The position numbers were made by a program, and so were the translations under genes. This document shows positions 28,053 through 36,018 of a stretch of 64,000 nt of DNA, piece after piece. This stretch comes from CAKSQF01 sp963628435. GTDB taxonomy: Bacteria > Bacillota > Clostridia > Oscillospirales > CAG-272. How positions within the stretch are numbered: position 1 is the first letter of the stretch; every line of letters begins with the position of its first letter. A model generated the notes under the pieces. It saw only the letters and a program-made list of their open reading frames with translations. It was not told where the DNA came from and made no database searches. The stretch is taken from the NCBI GenBank assembly GCA_963628435.1, contig CAVGEY010000007.1, positions 18,483-82,482 of the forward strand, in the 5' to 3' direction.

Positions 28053-28890
28053 CGGTAAGGCGGTTTCGGCATCCGTAAAAAAGAAAATCGCCGGGGAAGC
28101 GGCGGCACTGAAATCGGAATATAACATAGTGCCGGGGCTTGCCGTTATAATAGTCGGGAACGATCCCGCATCGAAAGTCTATGTCAGAAATAAGAGAAAA
28201 GCGTGCGAAGAAGCCGGTTTCAATTCGTGGGTTTATGAACTGCCCGAAGATGTAACTCAGGATTCGCTTAATTCTTTGATAGAACGGCTCAACCGTGATG
28301 AAAATGTGCACGGAATCCTCTGTCAGCTTCCTCTTCCCAAAACACTTTCCGAAGACGAGGTCATCGCAAGGATATCTCCCGATAAGGATGTCGATGCTTT
28401 CGGTATGTCGAATGTCGGAAAGATAATGCTCGGGAAATACAGATTTCTTCCGTGTACCCCTGCGGGAGTAATGAATCTTCTTGACGCATACGGTATAAAC
28501 CCGAAGGGTAAACACGCCGTTATTATCGGCAGATCGAATATCGTCGGCAAACCTATGGCAATGCTGCTGCTTCATGCCGATGCCACGGTAACAATATGTC
28601 ACAGCAAAACCGAAAACATAAAGGATATCACACGCGAGGCCGATATTCTTGTGGCGGCGGTCGGCAGACCGAAGTTTGTTACGGAGGATATGATTAAACC
28701 GGGCGCTGTGGTAATTGATGTCGGAATAAATCGCGGTGCGGACGGAAAACTATGCGGAGATGTCGATTTTGAGGCTGCCTGCCGTGTCGCGTCTGCCGTG
28801 ACTCCCGTTCCGGGAGGAGTCGGACCGATGACAATCGCCATGCTTCTCGAAAATACGCTGACAGCCGCAAAGGCGACGATTAAAAAATGA
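28033..28890 (+). CDS. folD: Methylenetetrahydrofolate dehydrogenase/cyclohydrolase
   Basis: 285 aa, bifunctional enzyme of one-carbon metabolism (5,10-methylene-THF to 10-formyl-THF with NADP+). Active-site YVRNKRKACEEAGF (Tyr and Lys), the substrate loop QLPLPK, dinucleotide-binding GRSNIVGKPMA and the C-terminal PGGVGPMTIAMLLENT are seen. ATG 28033 starts inside the lgt tail; the much longer frame upstream of it is low-complexity out-of-frame lgt sequence. Confidence 0.96.
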   Translation: MAVTIIDGKAVSASVKKKIAGEAAALKSEYNIVPGLAVIIVGNDPASKVYVRNKRKACEEAGFNSWVYELPEDVTQDSLNSLIERLNRDENVHGILCQLPLPKTLSEDEVIARISPDKDVDAFGMSNVGKIMLGKYRFLPCTPAGVMNLLDAYGINPKGKHAVIIGRSNIVGKPMAMLLLHADATVTICHSKTENIKDITREADILVAAVGRPKFVTEDMIKPGAVVIDVGINRGADGKLCGDVDFEAACRVASAVTPVPGGVGPMTIAMLLENTLTAAKATIKK

Positions 28891-28898
28891 AAAGTAAA

Positions 28899-28935
28899 AA
28901 AGCTCTTTGCCGATATGACAAAGAGCTTTTTCTTT
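28899..28935. terminator. bidirectional terminator
   Basis: 9-bp stem AGCTCTTTG / CAAAGAGCT (28901-28927) with A-run before and T-run after, between convergent folD and the XRE regulator. Confidence 0.9.
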
Positions 28936-28948
28936 ACCGATATAATAT

Positions 28949-29869
28949 TTATACACCGAGACTTCCCGCAGGCATCTGAGAAAGTCCGAGAATCGAATAG
29001 AGACTCTGTTTTTTCTCCGAATATTCGTATGCACCCTTGAAATCGCCGATTGTCCTGTATGCAAGTTCAAGATCCCTGTAAATAATGTATCTGAACACCG
29101 TATCGGCATTTTCCGCGTCAAAACGCGATTCTATTTCGCGGTAGAGTGAGATTCCGCGCTCATAATTTCCCGCGGATACCGAAAGCCTCGCACTTATGTG
29201 AGTGCGGTAAAGCGGATTGTCGAGCTTTACAGAATCGTAAATTCGGGTTGCGTCTTCATATTTCATGCTGTCGGTAATCCGCAGAAGATTTGTGTATGCG
29301 GCAAGCTCAAAAGGGTTCTCGAATTCGGAAACGGTTGATGCGGAAATATCGGCATGACGCGATTGCAGAAGCGAATCAATCAGCTCAATGTAGATTTTCG
29401 CCATGCCGACCGTGTCGGCACAGCGGTAGACTGTTTTTTTTGCGTGTTCCTCCACAAGGGAAAATGACTTGTAGGCGGCTTCGAGCCTGCCCGAACTGTA
29501 CTGAATAATGCCGATTTCGAGTCGGCAGTCGGCGAGAATCATATTCGTCTCGTCATCGGTGTGGGGAAGACTTCTGCATAAATCGACACATTCACGCCAC
29601 TGATGTTCACTGTATAACCGTCTGATTTCGGGCATAAGTTTTAATTTCAAAAAATCGAAAAGTTCTCCGCCGTCACTCAGCAGATAGCCGGACGGAACGC
29701 CGAGTTTTTCGGCAATATATTCGAGTGTCGATACGGAAGGATTTGCATGTCCCGATTCGATAAGCGACAGCATATTGCGTGTTATATGATTTCCGCAAAG
29801 CTCTTTCTGCGTAATTCCTTTTTCGGCTCGCAGAGCTTTTATCTTTTCTCCGGTTGTCATTGCCGACAT
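28949..29869 (-). CDS. XRE-family regulator with TPR-like repeats
   Basis: 306 aa. The N-terminal helix-turn-helix (residues ~7-62; GITQKELCGNHITRNMLSLI) is of the Cro/C1 type. The remainder is all-alpha with TPR-like repeats (LSVSAGNYERGISLYREI, IGDFKGAYEYSEKKQSLY), the architecture of peptide-sensing Rgg/PlcR-type regulators, though short peptide genes are not visible beside it. GGAGG 5 nt before ATG. Divergent from the ABC/DUF1854 operon starting at 30067, so it is a candidate regulator of it (inference). Confidence 0.85.
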   Translation of the reverse strand: MSAMTTGEKIKALRAEKGITQKELCGNHITRNMLSLIESGHANPSVSTLEYIAEKLGVPSGYLLSDGGELFDFLKLKLMPEIRRLYSEHQWRECVDLCRSLPHTDDETNMILADCRLEIGIIQYSSGRLEAAYKSFSLVEEHAKKTVYRCADTVGMAKIYIELIDSLLQSRHADISASTVSEFENPFELAAYTNLLRITDSMKYEDATRIYDSVKLDNPLYRTHISARLSVSAGNYERGISLYREIESRFDAENADTVFRYIIYRDLELAYRTIGDFKGAYEYSEKKQSLYSILGLSQMPAGSLGV

Positions 29870-29922
29870 AAAAACCTCCGTATATACAGTGCGCAGTGAA
29901 TAGACAGTAAATATCTTTTACC

Positions 29923-29951
29923 ATTTTAGCATCTGCCGTCGGATTTTTCAA
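29923..29951 (-). promoter_or_regulatory. XRE regulator promoter
   Basis: Minus strand: -35 TTGAAA (29951-29946), 17-bp spacer, -10 TAAAAT (29928-29923). It stands ~57 bp from the divergent ABC-operon promoter. Confidence 0.75.
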
Positions 29952-30007
29952 CAGAATTATTAAAAAATAACAAATAAATTCAAAAAAATAATTAGTTCGT
30001 GCAGAAT

Positions 30008-30036
30008 TTGACAAAAAATGCTGTTTATGCTATAAT
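30008..30036 (+). promoter_or_regulatory. ABC/DUF1854 operon 1 promoter
   Basis: Perfect consensus: -35 TTGACA (30008-30013), 17-bp spacer, -10 TATAAT (30031-30036); 30 nt before the first start codon. Confidence 0.93.
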
Positions 30037-30066
30037 AAAAAGTAATATTTCGAGAGGAGAAATCGG

Positions 30067-32280
30067 ATGAGCGGATATTCCGAAAACGAAATAAAAGAAA
30101 AACTCGAAAAAATCGGATTCGCCCTTGATGACTGCGGCGCGTGGTTGAGTGCCGACAGGGATAAGGACGGAAACAGAAAGACGCAGATTGCCATGATAAT
30201 ATCCGGACAGACGGCAGTGGTTGATCTCGAAAGCGGGGCCGTCGTTTTCCGCCTTGATTTGAGCAAAATCGAAAAGATGACGCTCGAGGAAGAAATTTCG
30301 GGCTGTCGGATCGTCTGCCGCACCGCCGGCGCAGATCTGATTGCGGCATCGATGTCCTATGCATGCAAGGATGACGCATATAAATTCGTCGATGTGTTCG
30401 AAAAGATAAAATGCGGACAGAGCTTTGAAAAGGCAAAGCCGGATGACTGTATCTGCCCGAAATGCGGTATGCGCTATCCGGATAAAGGCAGAAAGTTCTG
30501 CCCCAACTGTTCGGATAACGGCAAGGTCATCGGCAGAATGTCGGTTTTCTTCAAAAAATATATTCCGCAAATGGTAATAACTTTTCTCCTTCTCGCCCTG
30601 CAGAGTGTGATTTCGGTTGTCGCGCCTTATATCAGTTCGGGATTTTATTACGATGAGGTTCTTTCGGCCGACGGCAGCTTCTACGGACAGCTTCTTTTCG
30701 TGCTGACTCTTGTCATTGCTCTGAGACTGTTGAGAATCGGCGTTGAAACATTCTCGTCGATAGTAAGCAGTAAAATATCCGCAAAGCTCGCCTTTGATAT
30801 GAAAAAGACGGTTTTCGATTCGATTGAACGGCTGTCGGTTTCATATTTTTCCACACGTTCGACGGGCGGTCTTATGAATCAGGTAAATAACGACTCGGAA
30901 CGTATATACTGGTTTTTTACCGACGGAGTCCCGAATCTTGTTATAAATGCCGTTCAGTTTGTATGCGTGTTTATTATAATGCTGACGATTAACCCGCTTC
31001 TGACCTTTCTTTCTCTGATACTTTTGCCGCTTTCGGTTTATCTTATCGGAAAAGCCTATAATCATAACCGTATGCTTCACGCGAAGCAGTATTCCAAAGA
31101 ACGTTCAATGAACGGAATGCTCTCCGATTTGCTTACCGGCATACGCGTTGTAAAAACATTCGCAACCGAAAAAAGAGAAGCGGCAAGATTCGATTCCGCA
31201 AATTCCGGACTTGCCCGTGCGAGCCGCAGGACGTCGCTGTTCTCGTCAACGGCATATCCGCTGCTTAATGTTCTGGTTTATATCGGCGTCGTGGTAGTCT
31301 GGGCGGTAGGCGGCCGGATGGTTATAACCGAAAGTTTCGGAATGACATACGGACTTTTGCTGACATTCATAGCATATATTTCAATGATTTATTCACCGAT
31401 GTATATGCTGGTCGATATGGCTCAGAACGCGTCCGAAAGTATGAACGCGATGAGCAGACTGCTTGAAATCATGGATGCAAAGCCCGAGGTCGGCGAAAGC
31501 GAAAATCCGGTAAAGCTTACCGATTTCAAGGGGAAAGTCGAATTTCGCAATGTCAAATTCTCGTATGTGAAAAACCGCACCGTACTTGATAATATCACAT
31601 TTGATATCGAAGCGGGAGGAAATGTCGGAATAGTCGGACATACCGGCGCGGGCAAATCCACAATCGCCAATCTTTTGATACGTCTTTATGATGTGGATGA
31701 CGGAGAAATTCTGATTGACGGGGTAAACATCAAAAATATATCGTTTGAAGACCTGCATAAAAATATAGCCATAGTATCTCAGGAAACATATCTCTTTTCG
31801 GGAACGATTTACGATAATATCAGATATTCGTGCAGTTCGGCAAGTAAACAGGAAGTGATAGCAGCTGCGAAAGCTGCCGGAGCACACGATTTTATATCGA
31901 AACTGCCGGACGGATACGAAACCAAAGTCGGACAGGGATATAAAGAGCTGTCCGGCGGAGAACGACAGCGTATATCGATTGCGAGAGCGATTCTCAGAAA
32001 TCCGAAAATCCTGATTCTCGATGAGGCAACCGCTGCAATGGATACCAAAACCGAACAGATGATTCAGAAAACACTGGATAAACTGTCCGAAGGACGCACC
32101 ACAATCACAATCGCACACAGGCTTTCGACTCTGAAAAAAGCGGATAAGCTGTTTGTCATAAAAGATAAAACGGTTTGCGAAAGCGGCAGACCTGCGGAGC
32201 TTATCGCCAAAAAAGGAGTTTATTGGAGGCTCTATACCCTTCAGCTCGAGGCGCTTCGCGATGCCGGCATCGCAGAATAA
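30067..32280 (+). CDS. ABC exporter A of operon 1 (extra N-terminal domain, zinc ribbon)
   Basis: 737 aa. Residues ~1-125 form a beta-rich, possibly PH-like domain; ~130-155 a zinc ribbon (CPKCG ... CPNC). A six-helix type IV ABC exporter membrane domain (~165-470) and an ATPase (Walker A GHTGAGKST, signature LSGGERQR, Walker B ILILDEATA, AHRLST) follow. Family knowledge says lipid/drug/peptide exporters; DUF1854 genes are known beside such transporters, including in cyanophycin loci, but no cyanophycin synthetase is here. AGGAG 7 nt before ATG. It is most like the exporter at 38868-41159 (both end near LYTLQ). Substrate unknown. Confidence 0.88.
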   Translation: MSGYSENEIKEKLEKIGFALDDCGAWLSADRDKDGNRKTQIAMIISGQTAVVDLESGAVVFRLDLSKIEKMTLEEEISGCRIVCRTAGADLIAASMSYACKDDAYKFVDVFEKIKCGQSFEKAKPDDCICPKCGMRYPDKGRKFCPNCSDNGKVIGRMSVFFKKYIPQMVITFLLLALQSVISVVAPYISSGFYYDEVLSADGSFYGQLLFVLTLVIALRLLRIGVETFSSIVSSKISAKLAFDMKKTVFDSIERLSVSYFSTRSTGGLMNQVNNDSERIYWFFTDGVPNLVINAVQFVCVFIIMLTINPLLTFLSLILLPLSVYLIGKAYNHNRMLHAKQYSKERSMNGMLSDLLTGIRVVKTFATEKREAARFDSANSGLARASRRTSLFSSTAYPLLNVLVYIGVVVVWAVGGRMVITESFGMTYGLLLTFIAYISMIYSPMYMLVDMAQNASESMNAMSRLLEIMDAKPEVGESENPVKLTDFKGKVEFRNVKFSYVKNRTVLDNITFDIEAGGNVGIVGHTGAGKSTIANLLIRLYDVDDGEILIDGVNIKNISFEDLHKNIAIVSQETYLFSGTIYDNIRYSCSSASKQEVIAAAKAAGAHDFISKLPDGYETKVGQGYKELSGGERQRISIARAILRNPKILILDEATAAMDTKTEQMIQKTLDKLSEGRTTITIAHRLSTLKKADKLFVIKDKTVCESGRPAELIAKKGVYWRLYTLQLEALRDAGIAE

Positions 32281-32317
32281 AGCCGGGTAAATCAGAATAT
32301 ATACGAAAGGGAGCTAT

Positions 32318-32839
32318 ATGACAGACAGAAACGGGAGTATGCAGATTTCGTATCTGACATGTAAAAATACCGCGTTTTTCAAAAGCGGTGATTTTATAGG
32401 ACTGAAAACCAATATTTCGGACAATTCGGAAGAACGAACGGTTCAGAGAGTTCATCTGCGCCGTATGTTTCCGTTTTCCGAACTTTTTACCGACATTTCG
32501 GTTCAGGATGACGACGGCGAGGAAATAGGACTTATATCGAACATTGCCGATTTTATGCCCGATACCGCGAAAATGCTTCGCGATGAACTTGAAAAAACCT
32601 ATTTCGTGCCGAAGATAAAAAGTATCCGTTCGCTGAAAGAACGATTCGGCTTTTCGACATGGAAGGTGCAGACAGATGTCGGCGATGCCGAGTTTACCCT
32701 TCGCGATACATACAGATCGATGGTGTTCGCGGGCGGCGGCAGAATATTCCTTGTCGATTCGGACGGAAACAGATATGAGATTCCGGATGTGAATAAGCTC
32801 GACCGCAAATCATACAAGAAGATAGAACTTTATATTTAA
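32318..32839 (+). CDS. DUF1854 protein of operon 1
   Basis: 173 aa, soluble. It carries the DUF1854 pattern: VHLRRMFPFSELFTDISV, DDDGEEIGLISNIADF, a helix with YFVPKIKSI, and the end VDSDGNRYEIPDVNKLD. DUF1854 proteins are uncharacterised and tend to sit between two ABC exporter genes, as here, suggesting an accessory subunit or adaptor (inference). GGGAG before ATG; gaps of 37 and 30 nt to its neighbours support one operon. Confidence 0.85.
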   Translation: MTDRNGSMQISYLTCKNTAFFKSGDFIGLKTNISDNSEERTVQRVHLRRMFPFSELFTDISVQDDDGEEIGLISNIADFMPDTAKMLRDELEKTYFVPKIKSIRSLKERFGFSTWKVQTDVGDAEFTLRDTYRSMVFAGGGRIFLVDSDGNRYEIPDVNKLDRKSYKKIELYI

Positions 32840-32869
32840 CCGATTCTACATCCGAAAGGAGGTGCCGCA

Positions 32870-35134
32870 TTGACCGATAATGAAAGGGAGCTGTACGAAC
32901 GGCTCGGCAAAGAAGTGCTTCTTGAATATTCGGAGGAGCCGCTTGCCCTTCTTGCATACGATATTTCCGAAGCGGGGGGAATGCTGACCGACGGATGCCT
33001 GATTTTTTACAGAGACTGCTATGTTGTGGTGGAAGACGGAACGGCAATATCGAGAGTACGTCTCGAGGGCGGAGAAAGGTATACCGCAAGGCTGCTTTCG
33101 GGAGCGGTTCGCCTTGAACTTGAAACCGATAAAAACACATCTTATTCGGTGTGCAGAGCAACCGTATCGCATAAATCCGACTTTTTTGAGGTTGCGGAAC
33201 GTTTATCACCCGAGTTTGACCGGAGAATGCCGCCGAGACGCCGGGAGCACAGGGCGACGAGATGCAGAAAATGCGGCAGACCGCTTCCGCCCGATCAGAC
33301 CGACGATCTCTGTCTGCGCTGCCGCGATAAGAAGCGCAGCCTGAAACAGTTCTGGGAAATAGTAAAAGCCGATAAACGGTATATTTTCGCATCTGTTGCG
33401 CTTTTCGCGGTCGTTACATTTGTAAATCTTATTTCTCCCAAGCTCAATCAGCTGCTTGTTGACGGATATATCACACCGAAAAATAAAGATCTTATCGGAT
33501 TTCTTTCGGTAATCGCCGCAATGTTCGCGTCAACCCTTGTCGCAAAAGGCGTTTCAATAGTCCGCAGTATTTTGCTTATAAAGGCAAGCAGCAATATTAT
33601 CACAAGACTGCGCAACAGCGTTTTCGCGAAAATACAGTCGCTTTCGGTTGCGAACATCAACCGCCGCACAGCCGGCAATATAATGCAGAGAGTGACACGC
33701 GATACATCTGTTGTTCAGCGCTTTCTTACAGACGAACTTCCCGGAATCGCCGAACAGTCTTTTCTCTTTATTGCGGTTGCGGTGATAATCATCAAATATG
33801 ATTTCCGACTCGCGCTGATTGTGTTCGCTCCTCTGCCGATTTATGTGCTCGCTCACCGCCTGTTCAGAAATAAGACTCATAGAATGTACGAGGGACAGTG
33901 GCAGTGCGGAGATAAAATCCAGACACTTCTGCACGATGTTTTTTCGGGTATCCGTATAGTGAAGGCATACGGCAGGGAAAAGGATGAAGTCGAAAGATTC
34001 GGGAAACTGGCGTCTGAAGAACGCACGGTCAAAGTCAGAAATGAGTGCTTCTGGGCGATTTTCAACCCGCTTGTCAACTTTCTCGCAAGCGCCGGAGAAT
34101 TTGTTATTCTGTATTTCGTCGGCAACAAGGTGCTTTCGGGAGAAATGACACTCGGAACGATGCAGATGTTTTCATCTTACGTCAGCCTTATATACGGCCC
34201 AGCGAGGGCGTTCGGCCGTATGCCGAGACAGATTGTGCGTCTGCTCGGATCGGTATCGAAGATTTTCGAGATTTACGATGAAAAATCGGATGTTCCCGAA
34301 ACCGATAATCCGATTGATAACGATGTAGTCGGAAAAATCGAATTCAAAAATGTCAGCTTCGGATACGATGAAGAAAAAGAGGTGCTTCACGATATAAATC
34401 TGACGGTCAATCCGGGAGAAATGATCGGAATTGTCGGCAGGTCGGGTGTCGGAAAATCAACTCTTATAAATCTTGTAATGCGTATGTATGATGTGGATAA
34501 GGGACAGATACTTATAGACGGACAGGACATACGCGATTATTCGCAGGAAAATCTCCGTAAAAATATGGGTGCGGTGCTTCAGGAAACATTCCTGTTCAGC
34601 GGATCAATTTACGATAATATCGCATACGCGAAGCCGAACGCAACCAAAGATGAAATAATGAACGTCGCAAAACTTGCGGGCGCCCACGGCTTTATATCCC
34701 GTCTGCCGGATGCATATCAGACATATATCGGAGAGAGAGGATACACTCTGTCGGGAGGAGAACGCCAGCGGCTTGCAATCGCGAGAGCACTTCTCAGAAA
34801 TCCGAGAATTCTCATACTCGATGAGGCAACGGCGTCCCTCGATACCGAAACCGAAAAACAGATACAGGATGCACTTGCGGGACTTATCGCCGACCGTACC
34901 ACCATAGCGATTGCACACAGACTCTCGACGCTCAGACTTGCGACAAAACTCGTAGTGCTTGACAGAGGAAGAATCGCCGAAGTCGGTACACATGATGAAC
35001 TGATGCGCAGGAAAGGCATATATTACGAGCTTGTAATCGCTCAAAAGAGCATTTACGATATGCCGCACGGCGAAGACGAAAACGGTCGGATGCCGCAAAA
35101 TGATGAAATGCACGCCGATGCGCCGCCGGCATGA
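32870..35134 (+). CDS. ABC exporter B of operon 1 (N-terminal domain, zinc ribbon)
   Basis: 754 aa starting at TTG 32870 behind an excellent AAAGGAGGTG. N-terminal ~115 residues are beta-rich (GCLIFYRDCYVVVEDGTA), then a Cys4 ribbon (CRKCG ... CLRC), six membrane helices and an ATPase with Walker A GRSGVGKST, signature LSGGERQR, Walker B ILILDEATA. Both this and exporter A have consensus catalytic residues, so a heterodimer would have two active sites, unlike the asymmetric BmrCD type. Its C-terminus (YYELVIAQKS) resembles that of the exporter at 36019-38223 (YYKLVMAQTE). Substrate unknown. Confidence 0.88.
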   Translation: MTDNERELYERLGKEVLLEYSEEPLALLAYDISEAGGMLTDGCLIFYRDCYVVVEDGTAISRVRLEGGERYTARLLSGAVRLELETDKNTSYSVCRATVSHKSDFFEVAERLSPEFDRRMPPRRREHRATRCRKCGRPLPPDQTDDLCLRCRDKKRSLKQFWEIVKADKRYIFASVALFAVVTFVNLISPKLNQLLVDGYITPKNKDLIGFLSVIAAMFASTLVAKGVSIVRSILLIKASSNIITRLRNSVFAKIQSLSVANINRRTAGNIMQRVTRDTSVVQRFLTDELPGIAEQSFLFIAVAVIIIKYDFRLALIVFAPLPIYVLAHRLFRNKTHRMYEGQWQCGDKIQTLLHDVFSGIRIVKAYGREKDEVERFGKLASEERTVKVRNECFWAIFNPLVNFLASAGEFVILYFVGNKVLSGEMTLGTMQMFSSYVSLIYGPARAFGRMPRQIVRLLGSVSKIFEIYDEKSDVPETDNPIDNDVVGKIEFKNVSFGYDEEKEVLHDINLTVNPGEMIGIVGRSGVGKSTLINLVMRMYDVDKGQILIDGQDIRDYSQENLRKNMGAVLQETFLFSGSIYDNIAYAKPNATKDEIMNVAKLAGAHGFISRLPDAYQTYIGERGYTLSGGERQRLAIARALLRNPRILILDEATASLDTETEKQIQDALAGLIADRTTIAIAHRLSTLRLATKLVVLDRGRIAEVGTHDELMRRKGIYYELVIAQKSIYDMPHGEDENGRMPQNDEMHADAPPA

Positions 35135-35162
35135 TAAGCGGTGACGGCAGGAAAACAACAAG

Positions 35163-35948
35163 ATGAAAACAGATAATAATACGGAAATGCCGTTTGCGGT
35201 TGACGACGAGCAAGAAACGCGCTTTCGGGTAGCGGTTCAAAATGTAATCGGCGGCACCGATAATCGCGACGGAATAGGAACACTCGGTGAAAAAACGCTT
35301 CACGCCGCGCTGAAACTGTATTTTGAACCCGATACGGCATATCACGAGATTAAGACGGGAAGATTTTATGCCGATATCGCACGTGAAGGTCAAATTATCG
35401 AAATCCAAACCCGTTCATTCGACAGACTGCGCGAAAAAATACCCTATTTTCTTGACGAAGGCTATCTTGTAACCGTTGTCTATCCCGTTCCCGCGATAAA
35501 ATGGCTCAGCTGGATTGATTCCGAATGCGGAAGCGTCAGCGAAAAAAGGAAAAGTCCGAAAAAGGGAAGCGTCTATTCGATTATTCCCGAACTGTATAAG
35601 ATTAAACCCTGGCTCGCTCATCGAAACCTCGAATTTGAAATTCTGCTTCTCGAAGTTCGCGATTACAGAAATCTTGACGGCTTCGGCAAAGACAGAAAAA
35701 TCAGATCGACAAGATATGAGCGCATACCGATTTCGCTGCTCGGCGAAACCCGCACAGGCGCCGCAGACGGCTTTTCGGTATTTATTCCCGATAATCTGCC
35801 CGATGAATTTACCTCTTCCGACTTCGCATCTGCGGCGAAAATCACTAAATCGCTTGCATCGGCCACCTTGTCGATATTGTACGGAGTCTCCTCCGTTGAA
35901 CGTATCGGTAAAAGGGGCAGGGGATATCTTTATAAACTTTCAATCTGA
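35163..35948 (+). CDS. Uncharacterised protein, possible PD-(D/E)XK nuclease fold
   Basis: 261 aa. The N-terminal half reads like a restriction-endonuclease-type core: GTLGEKTLHAALK, HEIKTGRFYADIAREG and IIEIQTRSF, i.e. acidic residues on consecutive strands, but Gln replaces the usual Lys of ExK, so activity is uncertain. The C-terminal part has RSTRYERIPISLL and ends in a basic segment (RIGKRGRGYLYKLSI), perhaps a winged-helix. I recognise the pattern as a conserved clostridial family of unknown function. It is 28 nt after exporter B, so probably in the same transcript. Confidence 0.65.
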   Translation: MKTDNNTEMPFAVDDEQETRFRVAVQNVIGGTDNRDGIGTLGEKTLHAALKLYFEPDTAYHEIKTGRFYADIAREGQIIEIQTRSFDRLREKIPYFLDEGYLVTVVYPVPAIKWLSWIDSECGSVSEKRKSPKKGSVYSIIPELYKIKPWLAHRNLEFEILLLEVRDYRNLDGFGKDRKIRSTRYERIPISLLGETRTGAADGFSVFIPDNLPDEFTSSDFASAAKITKSLASATLSILYGVSSVERIGKRGRGYLYKLSI

Positions 35949-35962
35949 ATTTTGCCATATAT

Positions 35963-36001
35963 AAAAAGCAGTCCGTATTTCAAAAATACGGACTGTTTTT
36001 C
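35963..36001. terminator. bidirectional terminator between the two ABC operons
   Basis: 11-bp stem CAGTCCGTATT / AATACGGACTG (35969-35995) with A-run before and T-run after; it separates the convergent operons. Confidence 0.92.
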
Positions 36002-36018
36002 TATGTTTTGTTTTTTTA

